Below, one piece after another: positions 1 through 9,845 of a DNA stretch of 22,843 nt. Within the stretch, counting starts at the first letter, position 1, and every line of letters starts with the position of its first letter. The notes below the pieces were generated by a model. The model saw only the letters and a program-made list of their open reading frames with translations, was not told the DNA's origin and searched no databases. Both the position numbers and the translations under genes were made by a program. Source of the DNA: Bodo saltans (Eukaryota; Euglenozoa; Kinetoplastea; Eubodonida; Bodonidae); assembly GCA_001460835.1 (NCBI GenBank), contig CYKH01002229.1, positions 1 to 22,843 of the forward strand, written 5' to 3'.

Positions 1-2
1 CT

Positions 3-2390
3 GCCATCGCGTTGGCAAACACGAAAGGAGACGCCGCAGTGAATGTCCTCGTGTCGGCCACGACTTGGAGTGTGCTACTGCGGCCAACGTTGACGAATCT
101 TTGGATGACGGATACGCCAGGAGGCTTTAACCCCACCGGCTTGGCCTCCATGACCGTCACCGCGGCATTGGTTGGGCTGATGTCGACCCTCTTCACGTGC
201 TCGATGATCACGGTCGTCGGCTGCCACTTGACGGTGCTGGAGGGCTCCATGTATTATCACCAAGACATCATCAGCATCGTGACGGGCGTCCTGGTGATTA
301 GCTTGGTGAGCTTAGGCTCCGTGAACATCTCCAACACCACCATCGAGGTCATTGAATCGTCGTTAGCGTCGAGCCCAGGGTTTCCAACATGGCGCACCGG
401 CACCTCTGGCCGTCTCTTTGAACTGTCTTTCTTAGTTCTCGGGACAGACTTTGGCGGTCTCATGGCGGCAGCAATCTCCAATACTCCTTTTGCAGCCTTC
501 ACTGGGCTGCTGTCCACTTACATGGCGAGTCAAACCGCCTCGGGTCCTTCGTACGTGAGAGACGGGTGCCGCATTACGTTGCGCCGTTGCACGCATACCA
601 CAACACCCTATAATGAGGGCGCATTATCATCGAACATCGTGAAACACTTTGGGGGCGCTGCAGCGTTTCAGAATATGTCCACACAGAACTCATTCTTCTT
701 GCTCGAGACAGTACATAGCAGCACCACTACAACAGCAGCCTCCTCCTCGCTGGTGCCGTATGTTGCGGGATGGACATTTTTAGATGGCGGCACGGTCTTT
801 GCTGCCCAACTCACTGCGTTTAACGTCACTCTTGCTGCAACAAACGTTTCATTGGTGTACGCGCTGATGACAGATACGCTAGCAACTGTGCCTCTTTATG
901 TCACTGTGACGACAACAAACATCTCGCTGGAGGCATCAACAATGATCATGGGTGGGAGTGACGAAGTAGTCGTAGCGACGACAACTTTGGACAGAGCCCC
1001 ACCGTTAATTCACGCCGCGGCACCACTTGCTCACATTGCATTTCGAGGCAACCTTTCACACATTTCGATACTCTCCACAAATGTTGGGAATTCTTGTAAC
1101 CATTCTAGCACCCTCGCGACACCCGATCGTGTCCAGTCAACAGACGATATCCATCTTAGTATTGGCTGCGATGTCGTTTGCGGCAAAGGAGGCATTCCGT
1201 TGATGTGCTCAGGAGCGTCATGGGTTGGGACTTTTCACGCGAATCTCACGCCACAAACCTGCCCACTCTGCTCGCCACCCCAAACCGACGGTCCCACAAC
1301 GCCCACAACAGGCTCACCACTGCCGCATCAATTACCGATGGCGACAAAAGGCGCAGTTGCCACGTCTGCGATCGCCTCGTTGGTTGGTTCCATCATTTCA
1401 TCTACTCTCCCTTCGATGGCCGTCACTGCTGCTGCAACCAGCGGCATCATGAGGATGTCTGGGGCGTTGCGATTATGGCAACGGTGCTCCGCGTTTGAAG
1501 ATGGTGGTTTCCTGAACGACAACAGTGGCGATGACGATGAGTCTGTTGAGCCAATCTTTGATGATGTAGTGGACAACCCCCTCGGGCTGGAGTTGCCCAT
1601 CGAGGCTGCTGGACTGAAGTTTGCTGCTGGGGCCGCTTTGGGGAACACGGTGATTGTCATCGCGGTTGGCATAGTGTCTCATCTATCTGCATCACTCCGA
1701 CGCCGTGTGCGCACAGTCTTTCTCCAGCATGTGTCTCCTCCAAATCAATGGATCACACAACCACCACCCAACATGATGGTCAAACAAGACCAACATCAAC
1801 ACACAACGCTAAGCGCCAAGGAGTGGATTCTACGCGGCATACTGGCCACACTACCATCCTGGAGTTTGCCCACAACGCTCTTCACACCCTACGCAGTCCT
1901 GCTGGTGCCTACGATAAGCGCAAGCATCGCGTTGCTGGCGAGTGCTGATCGTAACGGCTCCACGGTTGCAGTCGGCGTCGTCGGATGCTTTGTGTGGAGC
2001 AGCGTGGCCATTGTCTTGACGTTCTTCGCTGTGACGCAGGTGGCTGCTGCCGATGGGCGGTTTGTGCTGGAGACTCGTGGGCCGAAGAAAGCGGCAGATG
2101 CAGCCCGCCAATTATCGGCGTCTGCTGCAGCAGCGCGCTGGTGGATGGAACCCACCTCTGAGTGGTCTGTGCGCACGGTGGCGAGGCCTGTCCCGGCCCG
2201 ACAGCGGTGGATGCTGGAGCGCGTGACGCACCCGCTGGTGGAGCCGCACCGGCTGCGGTGGTACTTCGTGGTGGAGTGGCTGTTGGCGTTTGCTGGCGGC
2301 GCTGTGCTGGGCGTTGCGGCTGCACTGCGGTTGCTGCTGCGCTGGCCAACGGTGGAGCGGACGACACCACATCTACAGCGTTTCCTTTGA
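3..2390 (+). CDS. Multi-pass surface/membrane-associated protein, 5' truncated by window edge
   Basis: The frame is open to the left edge of the window, so the true start lies outside; the first ATG-like codon in the window is not the start. About 790 residues are visible. The first ~530 residues are Ser/Thr-rich with many N-x-S/T sequons and a Cys-rich patch at residues ~386-425 counted from base 12, which fits an extracellular domain. Hydrophobic segments follow at about 534-560, 622-645, 649-678 and 748-776. An acidic stretch (NDNSGDDDESVEP) comes just before the first of them. Bodonids have large families of such putative membrane-associated proteins with a long ectodomain and a cluster of C-terminal helices; I infer membership from layout only. 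The TGA at 2388-2390 comes directly after the last helix and probably does not mark the ancestral end (see the next entry). The specific function is not recognisable. Confidence 0.7.
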   Translation, partial: AIALANTKGDAAVNVLVSATTWSVLLRPTLTNLWMTDTPGGFNPTGLASMTVTAALVGLMSTLFTCSMITVVGCHLTVLEGSMYYHQDIISIVTGVLVISLVSLGSVNISNTTIEVIESSLASSPGFPTWRTGTSGRLFELSFLVLGTDFGGLMAAAISNTPFAAFTGLLSTYMASQTASGPSYVRDGCRITLRRCTHTTTPYNEGALSSNIVKHFGGAAAFQNMSTQNSFFLLETVHSSTTTTAASSSLVPYVAGWTFLDGGTVFAAQLTAFNVTLAATNVSLVYALMTDTLATVPLYVTVTTTNISLEASTMIMGGSDEVVVATTTLDRAPPLIHAAAPLAHIAFRGNLSHISILSTNVGNSCNHSSTLATPDRVQSTDDIHLSIGCDVVCGKGGIPLMCSGASWVGTFHANLTPQTCPLCSPPQTDGPTTPTTGSPLPHQLPMATKGAVATSAIASLVGSIISSTLPSMAVTAAATSGIMRMSGALRLWQRCSAFEDGGFLNDNSGDDDESVEPIFDDVVDNPLGLELPIEAAGLKFAAGAALGNTVIVIAVGIVSHLSASLRRRVRTVFLQHVSPPNQWITQPPPNMMVKQDQHQHTTLSAKEWILRGILATLPSWSLPTTLFTPYAVLLVPTISASIALLASADRNGSTVAVGVVGCFVWSSVAIVLTFFAVTQVAAADGRFVLETRGPKKAADAARQLSASAAAARWWMEPTSEWSVRTVARPVPARQRWMLERVTHPLVEPHRLRWYFVVEWLLAFAGGAVLGVAAALRLLLRWPTVERTTPHLQRFL

Positions 2391-2704
2391 TGTCGTCAGT
2401 GTTGCAGTTGCTGAGCTTGATGTTGGGAATTGTGAGTATTTTCCTTGTTCGTGGGGGCGTTCGTCACCAACTTTGGTCGCCAAAACGTCGTCGTTTAAGT
2501 CTGCAGCATTCGCTGGAACGACGCCTTACCTGCCGCCTTTCTGCAACCGATGTCGTGAATTCAACTAACGCATTGTCCGTTACAGACGATGTTGGAGTTG
2601 CAAAGTTAAAACAAACACAGGCTCTCTGCCTCGAGCAGCTCATCCAGTTGGTTTGCAAGAAACGACGTCACCGGAATCGCGAGTTGAAAATGCAAGTCCA
2701 GTAA
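2336..2704 (+). pseudogene. Displaced C-terminal tail of the preceding membrane protein (frameshift)
   Basis: This frame is shifted relative to the 3-2390 gene and stays open until the TAA at 2702-2704. It encodes a clear hydrophobic helix (FPLMSSVLQLLSLMLGIVSI) followed by a basic cytoplasmic-like tail with KRRR and KKRRHRNR clusters, ending ...MQVQ. It has no start codon or splice acceptor of its own, and it begins where the upstream gene's last helix ends. The simplest reading is that a one- or two-base indel near 2330-2390 moved the true C-terminus out of frame, either by real decay or by an assembly error. A chance open frame is possible, but the helix-plus-basic-tail pattern argues against it. 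Confidence 0.5.
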
Positions 2705-2910
2705 ATAGGGTGCGTGCATATTTGTTGTAAAGAAAAAAACGCGCTCTCATTTGTAACATTAACAAGAGAAAAAGAAAGATACAGACCCCCAATGATTTGG
2801 CGACGTCGTTTTGCTGTTGCATTTATTGTTTTGATTTTGCGAGTGACTTTTAATGTTGTGAGTGATCTTGTCCTCAAAAAAACCTTTCTCGAGTCACGAA
2901 GTTGAATTCC

Positions 2911-2929
2911 TCTTTCATTTCTTTTGTAG
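2911..2929 (+). promoter_or_regulatory. Candidate trans-splice acceptor for the 2185-residue gene
   Basis: The tract TTTCATTTCTTTTGTAG ends with its AG at 2928-2929, about 50 bases before the ATG at 2981. This TAG is also the in-frame stop that bounds the gene upstream. A pyrimidine tract plus AG is the usual kinetoplastid spliced-leader acceptor; the exact site is inferred. Confidence 0.5.
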
Positions 2930-2980
2930 CAGACACAAGAGGATTTCGTACTCTACACTCTACATACATCGTGTAACCTG

Positions 2981-5900
2981 ATGAAGAAGAAGCCTGCCAC
3001 TGTCGTGCGCCAACGCCCATCTCTTCAGCCACCTCCACTTCCTCCTGGGGGTAGCGACACTGCATCGCTCCATCAATACTTGGACTCTGTGTTCGAGCGG
3101 ATGGCCAACAATAGCGAGAACGGTGTCGATATCAGCGTCAGTCCGCAACCACAACCACTGATGAGGCCCAGCAACGGGGCAACATCACCGCCACCAGCCG
3201 CGGCACTAAAACCTGTAGAAAGGGGTGATGTGGAAGCGCACCAGGCATTCCGTATTCGCCGCACAATGAACGGTCATCGTCTTCCTCCGCTCTCCGAGAA
3301 CACTTTCGATGCCAAACTGGAGAAGTCCCGGAGGCAGCAGCAGCTCGCACCAGTCCTTCCTTCTCGGCTGCATCAAGTAGAGCAGCAGCCGAGACACACT
3401 GCCACGTCAATGGACTATGAACAAACGGACCTCCCCCCAGTCCGCGTACACAAACAACAGCCGCAAGGTACAACAGTCCAGCATCGCTCGTCCCCGTCTC
3501 CTACGAATCTTTCGACGTCTCAGCGAGAGGTCCCACAAAGCCACGACACCGCCGTTTCGAAGGCTGCGGTGTCTTCTTCTCTCTCCATCACAACCCGCGT
3601 CCCCGACCACAGCATTCATGATGACATTCACAGGAGGCATTGCGGCCTCTGTAGCGAATCTTTCCGCAATGAAATTGCCAAAGGGCTGGAAAGATTACGG
3701 AGTGTCGAGTTCCACGATCGCCAGCGCCTGGAGCTGTTAATGGCAGCGGATCGTGAAGGCCAACTGACCAACGCGTGGGTTGCACTCCGAGTTGCTCGTG
3801 ACGCGGAGCTCCACAAGAGCGAAGCACTGCACGCAGCGAAACTGCACGTCATTCGACGAATGGAAGCCCTAGACGAGTGGATGACTCGCCAACATCGTGA
3901 AGGCCGTCGTGCGCTCACGATGGAGTGGGACGTCGGTTTTGATGAAATTGCTGCTCTGGAACGCATCTCCGTCCGTCACATGAATCAAATCCGAGAAGTA
4001 CATGAACGCAAGGTGTTAAGAAACGCACTAGAGCGTGACCAAACCATCGCTGCGAATGATAAGCGTGAAGAAGAGCGTCGCACAACGCGAGAACAAATGG
4101 CAAAGAATCGCATCTCCAAGGACGAGGTATTCGAAAGGGACCACATCACGCGAGAAGAAGCCGCGGTGATGGGCGCATACACGCAAGTATTCCGCGAGAC
4201 CCGTCGCAAAATATTTGAGGCAGAGACGTACGTTGGAAACATGTTGGCACGCCACGCCGCACGGCTACAGAGCATTGAAAGCGAGAAAGACAAGCTGAAA
4301 ATGGAAGAGGCCATCCGTAGAGAACAATCCGTCGCCACGGAGAAGCGTTCATTTGAAATGATTATGATGATGGAACCAGAAAGCCGCAGAAAAGAGACCA
4401 ACAAAGAAATGACCCGAGTCAAGAAAGAGACGGCAGAGAAGATGGTCATTGAGGACGCCATGTACAGTGCGCGCAACGCAACATCGGCGTTAGAAATCGA
4501 GGCACGCGAAGACATGTTGCAGAAAAAGGAAAAGGATCACCAGCGTGTGGCCTTCTGGGAGTCCCGACGGGTGCTCCGCGAGGAACGAGCATCGTGGCGG
4601 AGAAGCCGAGAGATTGTTCAGAGAAAGGAGCTGCTACAAGAGGACAACCTTGCGTGGTACGAAGTTCAGCAAACATTTATTCGAAACCTTACCTATCCGT
4701 GCAGAGACGAAGAGGCAGCCGTCCGCCACTCGCTCATGGCGCTCAAGAAAAAGGAGAAGGACTTTATCTGGGGACTTCTTCGTGCGCGACTATTCCTTTG
4801 TCAAGAAGAACGACGCGTTCGAGGACAAAACGATGAAGAAGAGAAACTTGGAATGAAGGTACTTGAAGACAATCTTCGTCGCTCCAAAACGTTTGCAACC
4901 TTTTTGTGGTTTGAGCAAATCGAACGGCGTGGAATTGTCGCTGAGTTTGAGAGCATCGCAGAGGGTGCCCTTACCGCGTATCAAGCGAAACTGAAGGAAG
5001 CGGCGGAATGCACGGCAGGAGGCCCGTTGGTGAGAAACGATCGGACAACAACCCCCAGCGGCGCCACCGCATCGGTCAACAACGGCAAACAAGAATTCGG
5101 AGTGTGGGTGCGTTACAACAGCATCACATGGTTTTGGCTGTCGGACGACGTGATTCTCCTTGATGGGTGCACTGCTCGTGCGGTGGGTGGCGGCGCTAGC
5201 GTCCTTTCTGAGCTCCCCACGGCACTCGATGTCACCGCAGAACTGCTCAACGGAGATGAAGGCGACGAGGTGATCTACGAGGACATGAACAACTCCAATG
5301 AGCCGCTCCCCATTCGATCTCGTAAGTCTGTGACGGCATCGTGCCCGGTCAAGTATTCCACCAGAGATTTATTCGGAGCGTTTCGATTCCGCAATACAGA
5401 GCCGTTTTCTCGAACCAAATTATTCCCAAGAGTCATCCGCATTAGTATCGGAGACGCGCTTAAGTTTCACGTGTGGGTCGTCCCCGCACCACCGATCTGT
5501 CCGATGCCTGAGCAATGCATCACAGCTCGTACTGTATTCCCTCTCGCTCAGCTGTCCATCCCCAACCATACCGACTTCAAGTCCTGCCGCTTAATTCTGC
5601 AGCTCGACGCAACCAACAGCGGTCCTATGAACGGCGGCCACCGCCTCGCCCTATTATTCCCTAACGAGTTCACGATGCACCAAAAGAACGGACTGATGTA
5701 CCAAGGAAAGGTGCTCATGAAGCCAAAGAATATTTCTGACAGACTGATTGAAATTGAGTTCGAGTCTAAGCCTGCCAGCGTGTTGAAGACGTTCCTGCAG
5801 TACATCGCCGTGCAACACGGTGACGATACGTCGCTACTCGCGCCCCTCCGACTTGACGTCTTTTTGATGAAAAAATCTGACGGGTCAAATTTGAAGATTT

Positions 5901-8900
5901 CTCAACAAATTGACATTGATCAGGCGGACACGGCCATTCCACGTCTGCGAGTTCCAGGTCCAGAGCTATTCTGCCGCCTCAGGTCGTGCTACCCACCTGG
6001 CACCGCTGACGAAGTCCTCGCACACGTCCCGCCGAACCCCCAGCATGTGTTCTCGTCCTGCTGCGTCGTATTCCCAAAGGACCAGCCAGACGTGCAGAGC
6101 GGCATGTTTAAGTTCTCCTTGAGTGGTGCCGATGGCATGACCACTTTAGGACTTCAGTGTTCGTCTTTTGGACCACAGCTGATGGTCGACACGACCAACA
6201 CACAACTGTACTGCTTGCTGGATGACGCGACGCTTCTAAGCAGCGCTCAGCCGTCGCAGACATGGTTGGCCCCGAATTTATCTCGACGAATCTCATCCAA
6301 AAAGATCCTTGCGAACGCAGCGGCATCGCTGACGCAATCACCGCGCGGAAACGCTAGCAACGCATCGCCTCGCAACAACAGTGCAGGAGATGATCCCTTG
6401 GCCAGCACGAACAATTCGACTGTATCTAGCAACAGAGATGGAGATTTCCTCCGAAAGTTAGGCTTTACGCTGATTGCAGATGTTGTTGGTCTCGACAGCA
6501 CGCAGCTCCTGATCCAACTGAGAGGGAACACCGGCGTGATCCTGCCGCATGCAGTGATCCACCAGCTCATGCAGTCTGTTGTCGTGACAACGACAAGGAA
6601 GGAGATGCCCCCGAAGAAGAGCGAAATTAGTATGACGTTGTCCCTCACCGCCGATATTGGGCTGAAGAGCGATCCTATTCATGCCATGTTTAAGCTCACG
6701 GTGCTCCCTGCGTTGCTTGAATGCAGCGCACGGAATAGCGCATTCCCGTACCGGGAGGGCGCCGGGCCCAAGACACTGCCCAGCTTATCGATGCGCGCGA
6801 CCGCGGCACCCAACGCATCGAGCAACGGTGGCGGATTACCACTTCTATCTGCTGATGCTATGCTGACGGTTAAGATCATGTCAGGCTTAGAGGATTCAGA
6901 CATTCTTGATGTCCTTGACTGCGAAGTACGCGAGGATGGCACCCTTGTACACATGCAAAATAGCCAGCCTGTCGCTGAGATCCGTCGCCTTGGCCAAGCA
7001 TCCCTCTCCATCATGCTCGCTGGGCAGTTCTGTGGCGCAGAATGGCTTCGAGAAGACCAAGAAGATTGCTACAGCCTCGCCTCCAACTCTCAACTGATCT
7101 CCAGCAAGTACGATGTCACATTGCAGCATGTCAATGTCCTACTCCGCTCCATCACCTACAACTGTACCTCGGTCAACCCTCAGGAGGAGCGAAAGGCGTT
7201 GCTGGTGTCCCTCGACGACGGTCGCACCGGCCGCTCATCGGTTGTGTTGGACCTCACGGTGGAATCGGTGGATGATCCAACGGACATCATCATCGATGAC
7301 CCCGTCGTGGAGTTCAGGCAATTCTCAAAGAAAGCGAACATTGGCTGCCCGATCTTAGCGTCAGTGCGGCTTGAAGACATTGACTCTGATAACTTCCATG
7401 GGGGTTACATTGTGGTGGAGCACGCCAGTGGCCCTGCAGAGCCAGGCGATCACTTGTACATCTTAACGCCAAAACAACAAGAGCAGTTGTTGTACCGAGC
7501 CCAAGGGACTTCCTCTGTGAGCCGCCTGCAGCATCTCCTTTCGTCTGTAACAGACCTTTCGCAGTGCAGGGCGCTAGCAGTGGTCGTAGATGAGCAGCCT
7601 CAACCAATCTTATCCCTTCGAGATAATCGATACATGGTGTACAACGGAGAAACCATCGGTCAGCTTGTGGCGAAGCAGACGGGCACGAGCAAAGATGAAA
7701 AGACAACATACTCACTGAGATACAATTTCTCAAGTGAATCTAAATTCATCTCGTTCTCTACTGCGCAGTACTGCCTGAGGTGCTTCGGGTATGATAATCG
7801 CAGTGCCAAAATGAACACACTCCAGCGGCAGTATCAGATCACACTGAACTGCACTGGGTTGAAGTCCACAGCGGACACGGTAGAGCGAGTCACGATCGAC
7901 GGCTACGTGGCGCTGTTGTCAAATCCCACATTTGCAGCCTCCATCCGCTTTGAGGAGGGAGGAAAGCCAAAGCATGTTCTGAAGCAAGCGAGCACCGCAT
8001 TGCAACAAGCTCAGCTCTACCAGCGTGGGTACCTTCGGGCCACCATCCTGAATGCCTTCGACGGGGATGAAGTTCAGATCGACCCCTCCAGCTCTGATTT
8101 CAAAGTCAAAGATGGCCGCACGGTTCTCTGTGCCAAAGAGAACGTGGCGACGATTATTGCTAGGAAAACACAAAGCGCTATTCACATTGACTTTGTGAAG
8201 GTCACGAATCAAACATTACAGAATCTTGTCAGGTCCCTTGTGTACAACACCGTCACCCGCATGATGGACCCCACCCAACGCCAGATCGAGATTGAGTGCT
8301 CTACCGGTGAGGAGGTAGACTTGTGCAGCGTGACGGTGGCGGTGGATATTTCCCGAAGGGACGAGCCCGTTGAGTTCCATGTGTCGCCTGACGCACCGCA
8401 GCCGTTCCTGCACATGTCTGGGCAACCTGCGATGCGCTTGACGAATCCTTATCTAGACATACACTTCCGCAAACCTTTTGCACCAACCTCTGAGGTAGAA
8501 GTGTCCATCCCAGAGAAACCAAAACTAGGAGAGCATCTGACGTTTGGCGGCACCGAGGATGTGGACCTTATCGAGGACAACGATGCGCAGCGAATCTATT
8601 TCTGGGTGAACGGGAAGTCGGTCGCCTTCACTCAGAAGCCTAAGAGCGAGCAGGAAGACGACGGCACGTATCTCTGCACAAGCAAGAGCCTCACCCTGCA
8701 GTTCACTTCGGAGATGCATCCTCCCGACATGAAGTGCATCTTGGACACTCTGGGCTATGTGAACACGTCCAAGGGGGATCGTGGAGCGAGGAAGATCATC
8801 ACGCTGGGATTTAAATCTCGTGGTGCCACTATTGCCAAGTACCCGATTGCAGTGGACATCCTCAATCCCATGCTAGACTTCAGCCTCTGTGCTCCGGTAG

Positions 8901-9538
8901 TGAACTCTGCAGGGCTAGCAGTGGTTGCCTCTGCATGCAGGCTACAATTGTCTCCGGCACTGCGGCAGGTAGAGATCGCCGTCATGATGGTGACGGGCTA
9001 CGACTACTCCGATGCATTATCGTTGAAGTTCCCTGCCAACAATCCATTCGGTCTGGTGCTTTCAAGCCTCGGCGGTGGCAGCAGTGTGGATTCCCCACTC
9101 TTTAAGAACGCAAGTTCATCGACAGAAGGGCCAACATCATCGCTCATCATCGTGACCAACAGTGTTGTGGCGCAGGGTATGCAACAGCAGCAACAGCAGT
9201 CCACGGGGGTGACAGCGGCCGCACTGTCGTCAAGTGGAAGTGAGGGAGTTGTCTCCCCTACGTTGCGGAGCAGCAAACGCGGCTCCATGTCGAACTTACG
9301 GAATGCTAGTGGGGCTCTTACAGAGAAGGGCTTCGTCCTCGCATCGGCAACCATTCAGTCCACTTCGATTGTCATATCCGCATCAGGATCGCCGCTGAGT
9401 AACTCTGCCCTGCAGGCGGTGCTGCGGTCTGTCTGTCTGACTGGTGAGGCCCGAGGTGACAAGGATGTGCTTTTAGAGGTGACGGTGTCGTCCCCGCTCT
9501 GTGGTCAGTGCCGCGAATTGGTTCGCGTTCTTATGTAA
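2981..9538 (+). CDS. Giant coiled-coil plus cadherin-like repeat protein, function unknown
   Basis: 2185 residues. The start ATG is fixed by an in-frame TAG at 2927 with no other ATG between. Residues 1 to ~215 are Pro/Gln-rich and low complexity. Residues ~219-690 are highly charged and helical (long Glu/Arg/Lys runs, heptad-like), a likely coiled-coil rod with an N-terminal CGLC. From ~706 (FGVWVRYNSITWFWLSDD) to the end the protein is beta-rich. A recurring element of the form L..[VL][LV]..[IV].Y.N, followed by a strand pair and often by DDP- or DEP-like linkers, occurs near residues 934, 1193, 1384, 1595, 1746, 1917 and 2144. This resembles the closing part of cadherin-like/adhesin beta-sandwich repeats, and residues ~1454-1470 carry a typical VRLEDIDSDNFHGG. 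A Gln run and Ser-rich loops sit near 2065-2100. There is no signal peptide and no membrane helix, so a cytoskeletal or flagellar structural role is possible but only inferred. I do not recognise an orthologue. Confidence 0.8.
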   Translation: MKKKPATVVRQRPSLQPPPLPPGGSDTASLHQYLDSVFERMANNSENGVDISVSPQPQPLMRPSNGATSPPPAAALKPVERGDVEAHQAFRIRRTMNGHRLPPLSENTFDAKLEKSRRQQQLAPVLPSRLHQVEQQPRHTATSMDYEQTDLPPVRVHKQQPQGTTVQHRSSPSPTNLSTSQREVPQSHDTAVSKAAVSSSLSITTRVPDHSIHDDIHRRHCGLCSESFRNEIAKGLERLRSVEFHDRQRLELLMAADREGQLTNAWVALRVARDAELHKSEALHAAKLHVIRRMEALDEWMTRQHREGRRALTMEWDVGFDEIAALERISVRHMNQIREVHERKVLRNALERDQTIAANDKREEERRTTREQMAKNRISKDEVFERDHITREEAAVMGAYTQVFRETRRKIFEAETYVGNMLARHAARLQSIESEKDKLKMEEAIRREQSVATEKRSFEMIMMMEPESRRKETNKEMTRVKKETAEKMVIEDAMYSARNATSALEIEAREDMLQKKEKDHQRVAFWESRRVLREERASWRRSREIVQRKELLQEDNLAWYEVQQTFIRNLTYPCRDEEAAVRHSLMALKKKEKDFIWGLLRARLFLCQEERRVRGQNDEEEKLGMKVLEDNLRRSKTFATFLWFEQIERRGIVAEFESIAEGALTAYQAKLKEAAECTAGGPLVRNDRTTTPSGATASVNNGKQEFGVWVRYNSITWFWLSDDVILLDGCTARAVGGGASVLSELPTALDVTAELLNGDEGDEVIYEDMNNSNEPLPIRSRKSVTASCPVKYSTRDLFGAFRFRNTEPFSRTKLFPRVIRISIGDALKFHVWVVPAPPICPMPEQCITARTVFPLAQLSIPNHTDFKSCRLILQLDATNSGPMNGGHRLALLFPNEFTMHQKNGLMYQGKVLMKPKNISDRLIEIEFESKPASVLKTFLQYIAVQHGDDTSLLAPLRLDVFLMKKSDGSNLKISQQIDIDQADTAIPRLRVPGPELFCRLRSCYPPGTADEVLAHVPPNPQHVFSSCCVVFPKDQPDVQSGMFKFSLSGADGMTTLGLQCSSFGPQLMVDTTNTQLYCLLDDATLLSSAQPSQTWLAPNLSRRISSKKILANAAASLTQSPRGNASNASPRNNSAGDDPLASTNNSTVSSNRDGDFLRKLGFTLIADVVGLDSTQLLIQLRGNTGVILPHAVIHQLMQSVVVTTTRKEMPPKKSEISMTLSLTADIGLKSDPIHAMFKLTVLPALLECSARNSAFPYREGAGPKTLPSLSMRATAAPNASSNGGGLPLLSADAMLTVKIMSGLEDSDILDVLDCEVREDGTLVHMQNSQPVAEIRRLGQASLSIMLAGQFCGAEWLREDQEDCYSLASNSQLISSKYDVTLQHVNVLLRSITYNCTSVNPQEERKALLVSLDDGRTGRSSVVLDLTVESVDDPTDIIIDDPVVEFRQFSKKANIGCPILASVRLEDIDSDNFHGGYIVVEHASGPAEPGDHLYILTPKQQEQLLYRAQGTSSVSRLQHLLSSVTDLSQCRALAVVVDEQPQPILSLRDNRYMVYNGETIGQLVAKQTGTSKDEKTTYSLRYNFSSESKFISFSTAQYCLRCFGYDNRSAKMNTLQRQYQITLNCTGLKSTADTVERVTIDGYVALLSNPTFAASIRFEEGGKPKHVLKQASTALQQAQLYQRGYLRATILNAFDGDEVQIDPSSSDFKVKDGRTVLCAKENVATIIARKTQSAIHIDFVKVTNQTLQNLVRSLVYNTVTRMMDPTQRQIEIECSTGEEVDLCSVTVAVDISRRDEPVEFHVSPDAPQPFLHMSGQPAMRLTNPYLDIHFRKPFAPTSEVEVSIPEKPKLGEHLTFGGTEDVDLIEDNDAQRIYFWVNGKSVAFTQKPKSEQEDDGTYLCTSKSLTLQFTSEMHPPDMKCILDTLGYVNTSKGDRGARKIITLGFKSRGATIAKYPIAVDILNPMLDFSLCAPVVNSAGLAVVASACRLQLSPALRQVEIAVMMVTGYDYSDALSLKFPANNPFGLVLSSLGGGSSVDSPLFKNASSSTEGPTSSLIIVTNSVVAQGMQQQQQQSTGVTAAALSSSGSEGVVSPTLRSSKRGSMSNLRNASGALTEKGFVLASATIQSTSIVISASGSPLSNSALQAVLRSVCLTGEARGDKDVLLEVTVSSPLCGQCRELVRVLM

Positions 9539-9845
9539 AGTCCAACAACACTCTCTCTCCCTACCTCTTTTCTCTCTGTGGAGAGAATCACATCGATCGA
9601 CGTCGAGGCACGCACCTTTCTGCTTCGCAAATAAAAACGTAGAGACGCGATGCAAAAAAGTGTGCTGTGCTATTTTATTGTTGTTGTTGTTGCTTTCAGA
9701 GTTGTGTAATCAGCGCTTCACCTGTGTGTTGTCTAGTTTTGGTGTTCAATGTATGACAGAGGACAGTTAGTTGTTGTCTCCTTTCATCTTTCGTATTCCC
9801 AAAATAGAAAAAAATCTTAGTAGCCTCCATCAACGCGAGCAGAAA
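9539..9845 (+). other. Intergenic region with (TTG)n tract and two candidate splice acceptors
   Basis: No gene is seen here. It holds the 3' UTR of the giant gene (TCTCTCTCC-rich), a short TTG microsatellite at about 9677-9692 leading into GCTTTCAG with its AG at 9698-9699, and a second, weaker tract (CTTTCATCTTTCGTATTCCC) before AGs around 9808-9820. Either could be the spliced-leader site of the 104-residue gene. The nearer one gives a short leader without the upstream ATG at about 9751. Confidence 0.4.

Noticed and set aside
1178-1498. 106-codon + strand frame
   Set aside because: It overlaps the coding frame of the first membrane protein and has a His/Arg-rich composition with no domain.
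1909-2370. 153-codon minus-strand frame rich in Pro, Ala and Gln
   Set aside because: It is opposite the helices of the first gene and is low complexity, as expected from the reverse of Ala/Val/Leu codons.
3985-4515. 176-codon minus-strand frame rich in Ser and Arg
   Set aside because: It is antisense to the charged coiled-coil region of the giant gene. Glu/Lys/Arg-rich codons commonly give such reverse frames.
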